NCBI RefSeq assembly: GCF_030411955.1
Contig: NZ_JASNRA010000002.1
Span: 248,001 to 312,000 of the forward strand
Source: Massilia sp. YIM B02443
GTDB lineage: Bacteria; Pseudomonadota; Gammaproteobacteria; Burkholderiales; Burkholderiaceae_D
Length of the DNA stretch: 64,000 nt
Direction: 5' to 3'
This document shows positions 1 to 9,071 of this stretch, in pieces. How positions within the stretch are numbered: the first letter of the stretch is position 1; each line of letters begins with the position of its first letter. The notes beneath the pieces are model-generated. The model made no database searches. It saw only the letters and a program-made list of their open reading frames with translations, and was not told the origin of the DNA. A program made the position numbers and the translations under genes.

Positions 1-940
1 AATGCTCCTTGTAGCGGTCTCCTCCCGGCGTCAAATCGAGCCACGGGATATGTTCGTCAGCCAGATGCACGCCCAGCATCGCCAACAGCAGATTGCCGGG
101 CGAGTGCGCGGCACATGCCGGATCGTGGGTATTGATGCCCAGATGGACCGCGCGCCCGTGGGTCAACAATCCGATATGCGATGCGGCAATCGCCTCGCCC
201 ACGCGCAAGACCGACACGTGCAGCATGCCTTTCTCGTGCAGCCCGATATAGAACGGCTTTTTTGCAGGGTCGTCGGTGAACGGCATGCTGCGATACAGTG
301 CGGCCTGCCTGAAGTCGTACTGCATGCACATCTCGTCGAACGCGGCGACGAATTCGCCGTGCCCGACCACGTGCTCGAAGCGCACCGCCGCACCCCGTCC
401 CAGCCGGTTGAAATTCTGGCGGTGATTCTTTTTATTGCGCTGGCGCGCCATGGCGGCCGCCTCGATCCTCATCAGCGGCCGCCGGTACCGGTGCAGGGAA
501 AACGGCGCGCCAACGTTGCCTCCCGCTTGAAACGCATCGAGCGGCATGCCGGGCGGCAGATAACGCAGCTGCAGATCGGCAGCCGGATACGCGCTGCGCA
601 GCGCGCGTATCGCCGCCAGGATAAAGGACGCATCCCGGTCCGGGCGCTGCATCCAGCCCTGGTATTCGGCCTGGTGGTCTCCTGCCCCGCTCAGCTTTCG
701 ACCGCCCCGGTGCAGGGCCAGCGTCAGCAGGCCGGACAAGGCGCCGCCGTCGTCTTCGTCGAACACCACCACCGGCAGGTAGCGCGCGCGATAACAGCGG
801 TACCAGGTGAGGACGAAGTCCGGATGCTGGCACGCCGTGACCCAGGGGCAGGCCGCGTACAGCGTCCGCCACCTCGACTGGAAGGCGTCGGTGCCGATAC
901 GTTCAAGCGCATCCGCTCCCGTCAGCAGCGTCACTCCCAT
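1..940 (-). CDS. FemAB/CelD-type GNAT-fold acyltransferase (3' end outside window)
   Basis: The reading frame is open from an ATG at 940 to the window edge, so the C-terminus is missing. About 313 residues are visible. The last ones read D-L-T-P-G-G-D-R-Y-K-E-H, which matches the signature near the end of the double-GNAT acyltransferases found in polysaccharide and PEP-CTERM/exosortase loci (Acetyltransf_6/FemAB-like). I chose the start at 940 because GGAG stands just upstream; in-frame ATGs at 967, 970 and 976 have no comparable Shine-Dalgarno. It lies 42 nt after the glycosyltransferase stop, as the last visible gene of the polysaccharide locus. It probably transfers an acyl or aminoacyl group to a sugar or lipid-linked glycan. 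The substrate is unknown. Confidence 0.75.
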   Translation of the reverse strand, partial: MGVTLLTGADALERIGTDAFQSRWRTLYAACPWVTACQHPDFVLTWYRCYRARYLPVVVFDEDDGGALSGLLTLALHRGGRKLSGAGDHQAEYQGWMQRPDRDASFILAAIRALRSAYPAADLQLRYLPPGMPLDAFQAGGNVGAPFSLHRYRRPLMRIEAAAMARQRNKKNHRQNFNRLGRGAAVRFEHVVGHGEFVAAFDEMCMQYDFRQAALYRSMPFTDDPAKKPFYIGLHEKGMLHVSVLRVGEAIAASHIGLLTHGRAVHLGINTHDPACAAHSPGNLLLAMLGVHLADEHIPWLDLTPGGDRYKEH

Positions 941-982
941 AGTTTCTCCACGACGAGCCTCAACCATCATCCGCATGGCGCA

Positions 983-2161
983 TCAGTCCCGTTCCAGCCG
1001 GTCCACCGTCGTCTTCACGCGCTGCACCGAGCGCTCCCTGCCGGCCGCCTCGAGCTGTCCGATGGTGCTCAGGTACTTGGCGATCACGATGTTCTCGTCG
1101 AACTGCGCCATCACCTTGTCCCGGCCGGCCATCCCCATCCGCAGGCGCTGCTCGTCCGAAAGGCGCAGCATGGCCAGCATCTTTTCCGCCAGGTCGGCCG
1201 CGTCGCGCACCTTGCACAGCAAGCCGTTCGACTGGTGATCGACCACGTCCCTGCAACCGGCGACGTCGGTGGCGATGATCGGGCGCGCCATCGCCGCCGC
1301 TTCCAGCAGCGAATGGGACACGCCCTCGCGGTAGGACGGCAGCACGATGCAATCGGCGTTGCCCAGGTAGGGCCGGACGTCGTCGGCCTCTTTCAGGTAC
1401 TGGACCAGGCCGTTCCTTTCCCAGTCCATGATGCGCGCCAGCGGAATCGAATTCGGATTCTTCGTGTCGACCGGGCCCAGCAGTTGAAACTGGACCGCGG
1501 GCAGGTACTGGCGCACGATCTTCGCCGCGGCCGCGAATTCCTCGACTCCTTTATCCCTGAGCATTCTCGACACCAGCAGGAAGCGGAACGGGCGCCCGCT
1601 CCCCGCCGGCGCCAGCGGCACGAAATGCTGCAGGTCGATCCCCGAGCCGGGCAGCACGTCCGCCACGCCGGGCTGGGCCAGGCCTTCCTGCACGAACAGG
1701 TTGCGGTCGTCCACGTTCTGGAAGAACACCCGGCGCGACTTGCGCAGCGACAGCCGGTACAGGCGCTTGACCAGGCTCGTCAGCAGTGTGTTCCTGATGA
1801 AGGTTGCGCCCAGCCCCGCAATATTGTTGATCACCGGGATCTCGAGCCCGTGCGCCGCGATCGATCCGTACACGTTCGGCTTGATGGTGTAGCCCAGGTA
1901 GGCCAGCGGGCGCACCGATTGCAGCACGCGCCAGTACTTGATCAACAGCGCCAGGTCGCGTCCCGGACTGGTGCCGTTGTTGTCCATCGCCAGCATCTTG
2001 AAGCGACAGCCGAGCGCGGCCAGGCGATGCGCGTAGCCATCCTCGGGCGCCATCACCATCACGTCATAGCCCTGCCGGATCAGCGCCTTGACCAGCCCGG
2101 CACGAAAATTGTGAATATTCCATGCAGTGTTCACCGACATAACGATTTTCTTGTTCATCAT
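983..2161 (-). CDS. GT4-family glycosyltransferase (PglA-like)
   Basis: The 392-residue cytosolic protein has a GT-B fold layout. The N-terminal half begins with a beta strand and an N-I-H-N-F-R acceptor-side motif. The C-terminal half carries G-S-G-I-D-L and the E-G-x-S-H-S-L-L-E-A-x-A nucleotide-sugar-binding segment typical of retaining GT4 enzymes, followed by A-T-D-V-A-G-C-R-D. It resembles PglA-type transferases that extend lipid-linked oligosaccharides. It lies in the minus-strand polysaccharide run, 178 nt after the asparagine-synthase-like gene. ATGs at 2161 and 2158 are both possible starts. Donor and acceptor sugars cannot be read from the sequence. Confidence 0.88.
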   Translation of the reverse strand: MMNKKIVMSVNTAWNIHNFRAGLVKALIRQGYDVMVMAPEDGYAHRLAALGCRFKMLAMDNNGTSPGRDLALLIKYWRVLQSVRPLAYLGYTIKPNVYGSIAAHGLEIPVINNIAGLGATFIRNTLLTSLVKRLYRLSLRKSRRVFFQNVDDRNLFVQEGLAQPGVADVLPGSGIDLQHFVPLAPAGSGRPFRFLLVSRMLRDKGVEEFAAAAKIVRQYLPAVQFQLLGPVDTKNPNSIPLARIMDWERNGLVQYLKEADDVRPYLGNADCIVLPSYREGVSHSLLEAAAMARPIIATDVAGCRDVVDHQSNGLLCKVRDAADLAEKMLAMLRLSDEQRLRMGMAGRDKVMAQFDENIVIAKYLSTIGQLEAAGRERSVQRVKTTVDRLERD

Positions 2162-2339
2162 CTTGCATCCTCGATCATGTTGCTGGTCTCACGCTCATGC
2201 GCTTTCATGCGGTTCGCTCCGATCGTGTGCGTCATCCGGCAGCTGTCCGCGCCGACGGCGGCGCCTTGCCGCGCGGTCGCCATGCCAGGCGTCCGGTGCG
2301 GTGTTCAAGACGCAGATTGCTGCGCAGCTTGCTGCGCTG

Positions 2340-4361
2340 TCAGCTGGGATAACAGGAGGCCAGCGCCGCCGGCTCGCGCTGGCCAGGGGCGCCGGTCGAT
2401 TGCTGTTCGAGCCAGGACTGGAACATCAGCACGTCCCACAAGTGGTATTGCCAATTGCGCTGGCCGGACAGGTGTTCGTGCCACTTCTGGCGCAATTGGA
2501 TCGGGTCGAAATAGCCTTCGCTGCGCAGGCGGGATTCGTCCAGCAGGTCTTGCGCCCACTCGCGCAGCGGTCCGCGCAGCCAGTTGCCGATCGGCACCCC
2601 GAAGCCCATCTTCGGCCGCTCGATCAGGGCCGGCGGCACGTACTTGTAGAGCACCTGGCGCAAGGCCCATTTACTGACGCCATCGCGCAGCTTCAGCGAC
2701 TGCGGCAGCTGCCAGGCGAACTCGACCACCCGGTGGTCGAGGAAGGGAATGCGCGTCTCGAGCGACACGCTCATCGCCGCGCGGTCGACCTTGACCAGGA
2801 TGTCGTCCGGCAGATAGGTGAGCAGGTCGAGCGCCATCATGCGCTGGATGCCGTCCAGGCCCGGCAAGGCCGGCGTATCACCGCGCAGCAGGGTCGGCGC
2901 CTCGCGCGCGCCGATCACCAGCGCGGCCGGGTCTTCCCAGTGCGACACCAGGCCCAGGTACAGCTGGTCGAGGGTGGCGTTGGACAGCACCTGGGCGCCC
3001 TTGTGCAGCTTGTCGCCGGTGTTGGCGAAGCGCAGCGATTGCGGCAGGAAGCGCGCCGTCCTGCGCGCCAGCCGGTTCCAGGTCTCGACCGGCACCCGGG
3101 CAATGCCCCTGGCCGCCAGCCGGCGCAGCGGCAGCGGCGCGGCATCCACGGTTTTCCAGAGTCTGGCCGCGAACTGGTAGCGGTTGTAGCCACAGAACAG
3201 CTCGTCGCCGGCGTCGCCCGACAGCGACACGGTGACGTGCTGGCGCGCCAGCTGCGACACCAGGATGGTCGGCAGCTGGGACGAATCCGAAAACGGCTCG
3301 TCATACACCGACTGCAGGCGCGGGATCAGCGCGCGCGCCCCCTCGGCCTGCACGTACAGCTCGGTATGCTCGGTGCCCAGGTGGGCCGCGACCGCCTTGG
3401 CATATTCGGCTTCGTTGTAGCCTTCTTCATGAAAACCGATCGAGAAGGTCTTGACCGGGCGCGCCGACTGCGCCTGCATCAGCGCCACCACGGTCGACGA
3501 ATCGACCCCGCCCGACAGGAAGGCGCCAAGCGGGACATCGGCGATCATCTGGTCCTGCACGGCCTGGCGCAGCAAGCCTTCCAGGGTGTCGACCGCCTGC
3601 GCCGCGCTGCCGGCGAACGGCGCCGCCGCGCCGGCCACGGCCTGGCGCGCGCCCGACCAGTAGGTGGTCAAGCGCGGCTCGCGCGCCTGCGCCGACACGG
3701 TGAGCAGGCTGCCCGGCGCCAGCTTGGCGATGCCGCGGTAGATCGAATACGGCGCCGGGATATAGCTGTAGCGCAGCTGCAGGCACAGGGCATCGCGGTC
3801 GATGCGACCCTCGAACGCCGGGTGCGCGCGCAGGGCCTTGAGTTCCGATCCGAACAGGAAAGCGGCGTTGGCGCCGCGTCCCTGCCAGCCGTAGTACAGC
3901 GGCTTTTCGCCGATCCGGTCGCGCCCCAGCGTCAGGACGCCGGCGTGCCGGTCCCATACCGCGAAGGCGAACATGCCGACGGCGCGCTCGACCGTCTCCT
4001 GGATGCCCCAGGCGTCGAAACCGGCCAGCAGCGTCTCGGTGTCGGAGCGGCCGCGCCAGTCCGGCGCGCGGGCGCCGGACTCGAGCTGGCGCCGCATCTG
4101 CAGGTGGTTGTAGATCTCGCCGTTGAATACCATCACGTAGCGCCCGGACGGCGAATGCATCGGCTGGTGGCCGGCCGGCGACAGGTCGAGGATCGACAGC
4201 CGGCGATGGCCGAGCGCGACGCCGCGTTCGACGTCGCACCAGTAGCCGGCGTCGTCCGGGCCACGGTGGCTGATGGTGTCGGTCATGCGCCTGACCAGGG
4301 CCTGCTGTTTGCCACGCTCGTGCAGCGGCGCCGCCGCCAGAAATCCACTCAGTCCGCACAT
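2340..4361 (-). CDS. asnB: Asparagine synthase-like glutamine amidotransferase
   Basis: The start is fixed at the ATG at 4361 because it gives M-C-G-L-S-G, whose Cys2 must become the N-terminal nucleophile of a class II glutamine amidotransferase. GAGGGG lies upstream. The protein has 673 residues: residues 1 to about 200 are the glutaminase domain (R-H-R-R-L-S-I-style and Y-N-G-E-I-Y-N-H motifs). The rest is the ATP-dependent synthase domain with the S-G-G-V-D-S-S pyrophosphate loop. In polysaccharide loci such enzymes usually amidate a sugar carboxylate rather than make free asparagine; that role here is inferred from context. The start overlaps the upstream glycosyltransferase stop by one base (TGATG), so the two are translationally coupled. 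Confidence 0.9.
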   Translation of the reverse strand: MCGLSGFLAAAPLHERGKQQALVRRMTDTISHRGPDDAGYWCDVERGVALGHRRLSILDLSPAGHQPMHSPSGRYVMVFNGEIYNHLQMRRQLESGARAPDWRGRSDTETLLAGFDAWGIQETVERAVGMFAFAVWDRHAGVLTLGRDRIGEKPLYYGWQGRGANAAFLFGSELKALRAHPAFEGRIDRDALCLQLRYSYIPAPYSIYRGIAKLAPGSLLTVSAQAREPRLTTYWSGARQAVAGAAAPFAGSAAQAVDTLEGLLRQAVQDQMIADVPLGAFLSGGVDSSTVVALMQAQSARPVKTFSIGFHEEGYNEAEYAKAVAAHLGTEHTELYVQAEGARALIPRLQSVYDEPFSDSSQLPTILVSQLARQHVTVSLSGDAGDELFCGYNRYQFAARLWKTVDAAPLPLRRLAARGIARVPVETWNRLARRTARFLPQSLRFANTGDKLHKGAQVLSNATLDQLYLGLVSHWEDPAALVIGAREAPTLLRGDTPALPGLDGIQRMMALDLLTYLPDDILVKVDRAAMSVSLETRIPFLDHRVVEFAWQLPQSLKLRDGVSKWALRQVLYKYVPPALIERPKMGFGVPIGNWLRGPLREWAQDLLDESRLRSEGYFDPIQLRQKWHEHLSGQRNWQYHLWDVLMFQSWLEQQSTGAPGQREPAALASCYPS

Positions 4362-5509
4362 CAGAATTCCCCTCTCGCGATGACGTTTTCGTAAATGCGC
4401 TCGAAGCGCTCGCGCACGTGGCGCATGTCGAACATGGCGCGGATGCGTTCGCGCGCCCGTTGTCCCAGCTGGGCGCGGTAGTCGGCGCCGAGCACCATCA
4501 ATCCGGTCACACCGCGCGCCAGCGCATCGGGATCGGCCTTCGGCACCAGCACGCCGGTGTCGGCCATCAGGACGGCGACGTCGCCGACGTCGGTGGCGAC
4601 GCACGGCAGCCCCATCGCCATCGCCTCGCCCACCGCGTTCGGAAACGCTTCGGTGCGCGACGACAGGCAGAAGATGTCCATCGCCGCCAGGCACACCGCC
4701 ACGTCGGCGCGTTCGCCCAGCAGCACGAAGCGCCCGGCATGGCCGGTGGCCGCGATCCAGCGCATCAGGTCGGCGTTGTCGGCGTCCAGGTTCTTGCCGA
4801 CCATCAGGAAGCGCAGGCGCTCATGGCGCGCCGCCAGCTTGCCGGCCGCGGCCACGAAGTTGGCGTGGTCCTTGTCGAGGTTGAAGCGGCCCAGCGTGCC
4901 GAGCACGATGTCGTCGGCCGCGAAGCCGAACTGGCGGCGCAGGCTGCTGCGCTGCGAGCGGTGCGGGGTCAGCAGCGACAGGTCGAATCCATTGCCCACC
5001 ACCACCATGCGCGCCGCGTCGTAGCCGGCCAGCGAATGCGAGCGCCGCGCCGCCTCGGCCACGCAGACGATGGTGTGCGGCACCCAGCGCGACAGCGTCG
5101 CGCACAGCTGGCGGATGAAGGAGGTGGCGCGCGCGCAGCCGCCGTCGACATCGGTGGTGCGGATGCCCCAGATCACGTTGCGGTTGCCGGCGATGCGCGC
5201 CGCCAGTCCGCCCAGGAAGTCGGCGTGGTACAGCCAGGTCTGGACGATGTCCGGGCGCAGCGTGCGCACCAGGCGCACCAGCTGCAGGGCGTGCGACAGC
5301 GGCGAACGGCGCAGGTCGAGCACGATCAGCTTGATGCCGGCCTCGGCGAAACGCGCGTACATGCCGCCGCCGGGCGTCAGCGCGATCACCGTGTGCTGGT
5401 ACTGGCTGCCGCGAAACGCCAGGATCAGGCGGTAGAGCGCGTTTTCCGCCCCGCCGACCGCCAGACCGGTGATCACGTGCAGGATATGGCGCTTCATCGG
5501 GCGTGTCAT
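4361..5509 (-). CDS. GT4-family glycosyltransferase
   Basis: The 382-residue GT-B glycosyltransferase has an N-terminal G-L-A-V-G-G-A-E-N acceptor-binding loop. Its C-terminal half contains L-G-x-x-x-R-x-D, S-S-R-T-E-A-F-P-N-A-V-G-E-A-M-A-M-G and A-T-D-V-G-D, the GT4 nucleotide-sugar-binding region. The frame is open further upstream, but the ATG at 5509 shares ATGA with the stop of the deacetylase gene, which argues for coupled translation from there; Met at 5497 is a second candidate. It is a cytosolic enzyme adding one sugar to the repeat unit. Specificity is unknown. Confidence 0.88.
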   Translation of the reverse strand: MTRPMKRHILHVITGLAVGGAENALYRLILAFRGSQYQHTVIALTPGGGMYARFAEAGIKLIVLDLRRSPLSHALQLVRLVRTLRPDIVQTWLYHADFLGGLAARIAGNRNVIWGIRTTDVDGGCARATSFIRQLCATLSRWVPHTIVCVAEAARRSHSLAGYDAARMVVVGNGFDLSLLTPHRSQRSSLRRQFGFAADDIVLGTLGRFNLDKDHANFVAAAGKLAARHERLRFLMVGKNLDADNADLMRWIAATGHAGRFVLLGERADVAVCLAAMDIFCLSSRTEAFPNAVGEAMAMGLPCVATDVGDVAVLMADTGVLVPKADPDALARGVTGLMVLGADYRAQLGQRARERIRAMFDMRHVRERFERIYENVIARGEF

Positions 5510-6498
5510 TGCGGATCCCGTCCCTGCGCACGGTGGATGGATGCGGCCGGCGGCGCGGCGAAGTCGCCCATGCTGCGGCTCTGCATGCCGTAGGTGTCGG
5601 CCAGCACGTGGTAGTGCCCCAGCACGCCGTCGAGCAGGGCCAGGTTCTGTTCGAGGTTGGCGCCGAAATTGTGCGGATGCCACCACAGGTGGAACACGCC
5701 GCCGGAACGGGCCGCCGACGTCATCTCGCGCTTGAGCCGGCGCACGCACAGCGCCATCAGCGGGCGCCGCCGCGCCGTCCATGGATACAGGAACAGGCTG
5801 GCCGGCAGGTTCACCAGCGCGCCGTGCCGGCGTTCGCGCACGGCGCGCGCGCCGCTCAGGGGCAGGCAGGCGTCGGCAAAGCGGGCGATGCGGCCGGCGA
5901 TGCCGCCGATTACGGCGTCGCCGTTGCGGTACAGCCAGTGCTCGGCGTTACCCCGGTACACCTTGATGCCGGCCTCCGGCAACACCGACAAAAAGTCGCC
6001 GACGATCTGGTTGCGCGGCAGTACCAGGCTGCGCAGGCTGGCGCCCATCTCCCCGGCCATCGACTGGGCGCAGGCCAGGTCGGCGGCGAAGTGGGCGGGC
6101 GTGGCGCCCGCTTCGTTGCAATAGAAGTGGCTGTAGGTGTGCGAGGCGAGTTCCTGGCCGTCGGTGGCCAGGATGCGCTCGACCAGCGGCCGGGCGAAGA
6201 ACAGCTTGTCATGCTCCTTGACCAGGCTGTCCAGGGCATACGGCGAGACGCCGGGTCGCGCGTAGGCCGGCAGGACGGACGGCCGCACTTCGCGCCAATG
6301 CTTGTAGTTGCGGCACATGATCATCCCGACGGTGGCCCAGGTCACCCTGAGCCGGTGGCGGTCGAACAGCGCCAGCAGCCGCGGGATCGCCTGCCATTCG
6401 CCCAGCACGTTGCGGCCATAACTGGCAACCGTCTGCGTATTGCTGACTCCCCAGAACAGCTCGAAGTCGAGGGAGATCACAAATTTTGCACTAGTCAT
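5506..6498 (-). CDS. Polysaccharide deacetylase family protein (NodB-like)
   Basis: The 330-residue protein begins S-L-D-F-E-L-F-W-G, matching the first NodB-fold motif with its metal/catalytic Asp. A second motif, A-S-H-T-Y-S-H-F, supplies the metal-binding histidines, and F-H-L-W-W-H-P-H-N lies near the C-terminus. No signal peptide is visible, so it probably acts in the cytosol, possibly on lipid-linked intermediates. Such proteins recur in exosortase-associated and Wzy-type exopolysaccharide loci. It lies between the polymerase gene (39-nt gap) and a GT4 gene (4-nt overlap). The substrate (probably N-acetylated sugars) is inferred. Confidence 0.85.
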   Translation of the reverse strand: MTSAKFVISLDFELFWGVSNTQTVASYGRNVLGEWQAIPRLLALFDRHRLRVTWATVGMIMCRNYKHWREVRPSVLPAYARPGVSPYALDSLVKEHDKLFFARPLVERILATDGQELASHTYSHFYCNEAGATPAHFAADLACAQSMAGEMGASLRSLVLPRNQIVGDFLSVLPEAGIKVYRGNAEHWLYRNGDAVIGGIAGRIARFADACLPLSGARAVRERRHGALVNLPASLFLYPWTARRRPLMALCVRRLKREMTSAARSGGVFHLWWHPHNFGANLEQNLALLDGVLGHYHVLADTYGMQSRSMGDFAAPPAASIHRAQGRDPQ

Positions 6499-6537
6499 GA
6501 AGTCGCACCGAATACGGCTCCGTTGAAGTTGCGTTGT

Positions 6538-7866
6538 TCAGGCTTGCCCGCGCGGCGGGCCATCGGTCCATGGAATCGGCCCCTTCCTGTGCCTAGTTGA
6601 AATCAAGGCGAAAGTGGCCAGCCAGTAGGTTGCGGAATCGAACATCAGGTGCGTGAACAGCGTCATGAACACGAACAGGAAGACCATCGCGATTTGCAAG
6701 CCGCGCTCTTCGAAAAAATTCCCCTTCCACAAAATCACCACCAGCCAGAGCCACGCGCCAATCCCGAACAAGCCGTATTCGGCGGCCAGCAACAGCAGCT
6801 GGTTATGGGTGCTGCCGCGGTGCGACCAGAACAGGGTTGCTCCCGCACCGGCACCAAAAATCGGGTTTTGTAAAAACATTTCCCAGCTGGCGCGAATGAC
6901 ATCGGCGCGTTCCTCCGAGCTGTCATCATCGAACGTAAAACTGAAGAAGAAATTGAGACGAGCCAGAAGATTGTTCGAGGCGTCTTCGAATTCCTGGCGC
7001 GAATGGAGATAACTTTCGAAATGGCCGACGAATGCCAGCGCTATTGCCAATACAACCCCCGCGGTAATCAGGGAAGACCGGGGCAATACTTTCTTCACCA
7101 CCAGAATAAACAGCAGCAAACCCCAGGCGATGATCGAGGAACGCGAGAATGTCGTGAGCACCGCACCCCCGGACAACAGGAACAGCGGCAACCGGTAGCG
7201 CATCGCGGTGACTGCGCAGCCAAGCAGGAACACGTGCAGGATCGCCTCGCCGGCCATGGTGGGATTGATGAACATCGCCGCGGCGCGTCCGAGTACCGCG
7301 CCATTGGTATCGACGGCATACCATTGCCCCGGGTTGAAGAAATCGACCATGACGGCGCACGGCAACGCGATCATCAGGATCGTAAATACGTAAAGATAGG
7401 TTTTCCGGGCCGACAAATAGATCGCGAATCCGAGAAAGATGGCGAACAGCACATATTGCGCGCGCGTTGACACCAGCGATTGCCGTGCCTCCCCGACGTT
7501 ATCGGACAAGTTCACGCCCGCCAATTCGCCGCTGGCGTTGAAACCCATCATGTGGATGAGATTCAATAACAGGAACATCGACGCCCATGCCACGAAAGGC
7601 GTCATCAGGTAATTGCCGAACGCCCGGTAATGCCAGGCCATCAGCGGCGCAATCAACAAGAACACCGCAAAGAAAATGTATTTGGGAAGCAAAGCCGCAT
7701 TCAACACGTACAGATAAATCGGCAGGTTCAGGTAAATCGCACCCAGCGCCCCGCCCAGCAACAGGGTCTGGTACCAGACCAGCAAGCGCGCGCCGCGCGC
7801 CGACGTCGCAGCAGCGCTCGCCTGCGGCTTAAAGCTTCCCGGATGAGCGGACGTCGTCGACCCCAT
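6538..7866 (-). CDS. O-antigen ligase/polymerase (Wzy_C family)
   Basis: The 442-residue polytopic membrane protein has roughly ten to twelve hydrophobic helices. The large periplasmic loop near residues 330-370 contains G-A-G-A-G followed by S-T-H-N-Q-L-L-L-L-A-A-E-Y-G, the conserved His-Asn region of the Wzy_C/WaaL family. It would polymerise or ligate undecaprenyl-linked repeat units on the periplasmic face. With the flippase and Wzz protein here it completes a Wzx/Wzy-type pathway, so polymerase is more likely than ligase, though sequence alone does not separate the two. It begins 3 nt after the preceding glycosyltransferase stop. Confidence 0.85.
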   Translation of the reverse strand: MGSTTSAHPGSFKPQASAAATSARGARLLVWYQTLLLGGALGAIYLNLPIYLYVLNAALLPKYIFFAVFLLIAPLMAWHYRAFGNYLMTPFVAWASMFLLLNLIHMMGFNASGELAGVNLSDNVGEARQSLVSTRAQYVLFAIFLGFAIYLSARKTYLYVFTILMIALPCAVMVDFFNPGQWYAVDTNGAVLGRAAAMFINPTMAGEAILHVFLLGCAVTAMRYRLPLFLLSGGAVLTTFSRSSIIAWGLLLFILVVKKVLPRSSLITAGVVLAIALAFVGHFESYLHSRQEFEDASNNLLARLNFFFSFTFDDDSSEERADVIRASWEMFLQNPIFGAGAGATLFWSHRGSTHNQLLLLAAEYGLFGIGAWLWLVVILWKGNFFEERGLQIAMVFLFVFMTLFTHLMFDSATYWLATFALISTRHRKGPIPWTDGPPRGQA

Positions 7867-7869
7867 GCT

Positions 7870-9033
7870 TCACCTGTCCGCCATCGACGCCTTGCCCAGC
7901 GCGTTCGCCCTGGCCGGGCTGGCCGCCAGCTCGTCGAACAGCGCTTCCCACCTGGCGGCCACCTGTTCGATCGAAAAGCGTCTCCTGGCATCGCGCGCCC
8001 TGGCGCCGAAGGCCTGGCGCAGCGGCGCGTCTGCCATCAGGCGGCCGAGCGCCGCCGCCAGCGCCACCGGATCGCCGGGAGGCAGCAGCAAGCCGTCGAC
8101 CTCATGCCGGATGATGTCGCGCGGGCCGGTGTCGCAATCGAAGCTGACCGCCGCCAGCCCATGCGTCAGCGCCTCGGCCAATGTGTTCGGGAACCCCTCC
8201 GAGTGCGAGGTCATCACGTACAGGTCGGCACGCGCATACCACGCGCCGACATTGCCGGCGATGCCCGGCATGAGCACCCGTTCGGACAGTCCGCACTGGC
8301 GCACCATCGCTTCCAGCGAAGCACGCTCCGGCCCTTCTCCCAGGATCACCAGGCTCCAGTCGGCGTGCTCTCTGGCGAGCTGGGAAAAGGCGCGCACCAG
8401 CAGCGTGTAGCCTTTCACCGCATCCAGGCGGCCCACCGCCAGCAAGACATTGCGCCCGGCCAGCGGCAGCGCATCCGGGCTGATGCGCGGCGGATGGTCG
8501 GGCAAGGGCCAGACCGTGGCGTTCGGGATCACCGCCACCCGCCGCGCCGACGAATTGTGCTCGATCCAGCGCGCGCATTCCCGGGTCAGGGCCACCATCG
8601 CGCCAAGCCGGCCGTACATCGTCCGGCGCAGCCGGGTCCAGATGACGCCGAGCGGGGCATGCGGCGGGTAATCGCGTTCGGAGCCGACCGTGACCAGGTG
8701 CGGCAGGCCGCGCGCCGCCAGCGCCAGCAAGACGTTTGGCGTACTCATCAGCGACAAGGCGACGGCGGGCCGCAGCCGCGCCAGGACCGCCCGCAGCGCG
8801 CGCACCCGGCGTGCGTTCTGCAGCACGGCGTGCAGGAGATTGCTGCTGTTGCCCGCCAGCTCCAGGCAGATCCGCCGCACCTGGACATCGAGCACGTGGA
8901 AGTCGTCGGCGCGCGACTGCAGGGTGACGAGCGTGACGTCCCAGCCGCGCCGCGCCCAGAAATTGGCCAGCGTCGCAGCCGTTCTCTCGGCGCCGCCCCC
9001 GGCCAGGCTATTGGTGAACAGCAGGATCTTCAA
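7870..9033 (-). CDS. GT4-family glycosyltransferase
   Basis: The 387-residue protein begins M-K-I-L-L-F-T-N-S-L-A-G-G-G-A-E-R, the acceptor-side glycine-rich loop of GalNAc/Glc-type GT4 transferases. The C-terminal domain has V-G-R-L-D-A-V-K-G-Y and S-H-S-E-G-F-P-N-T-L-A-E-A for donor binding. The start codon is TTG at 9033, supported by GAGG eight bases upstream; no ATG gives a better N-terminus. It lies between the flippase and polymerase genes with very short gaps, consistent with one operon. Sugar specificity is unknown. Confidence 0.88.
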   Translation of the reverse strand: MKILLFTNSLAGGGAERTAATLANFWARRGWDVTLVTLQSRADDFHVLDVQVRRICLELAGNSSNLLHAVLQNARRVRALRAVLARLRPAVALSLMSTPNVLLALAARGLPHLVTVGSERDYPPHAPLGVIWTRLRRTMYGRLGAMVALTRECARWIEHNSSARRVAVIPNATVWPLPDHPPRISPDALPLAGRNVLLAVGRLDAVKGYTLLVRAFSQLAREHADWSLVILGEGPERASLEAMVRQCGLSERVLMPGIAGNVGAWYARADLYVMTSHSEGFPNTLAEALTHGLAAVSFDCDTGPRDIIRHEVDGLLLPPGDPVALAAALGRLMADAPLRQAFGARARDARRRFSIEQVAARWEALFDELAASPARANALGKASMADR

Positions 9034-9071
9034 TTGACACGCCTCACATGAAAAATCAGCTCACTGACGGG

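Noticed and set aside
2-2677. Very long open frame (891 codons) on the plus strand over the start of the polysaccharide locus
   Set aside because: It is antisense to three genes with clear motifs, and its translation is Arg/His/Gln-rich without domains. Such frames arise opposite GC-rich coding DNA. The same applies to other long antisense frames, for example 17166-19454 and 21901-24015.
4362-4694. N-terminal extension of the asparagine-synthase-like protein
   Set aside because: The extension is antisense-like, Arg-rich sequence over a glycosyltransferase gene, and it would bury the Cys2 nucleophile that must be N-terminal.
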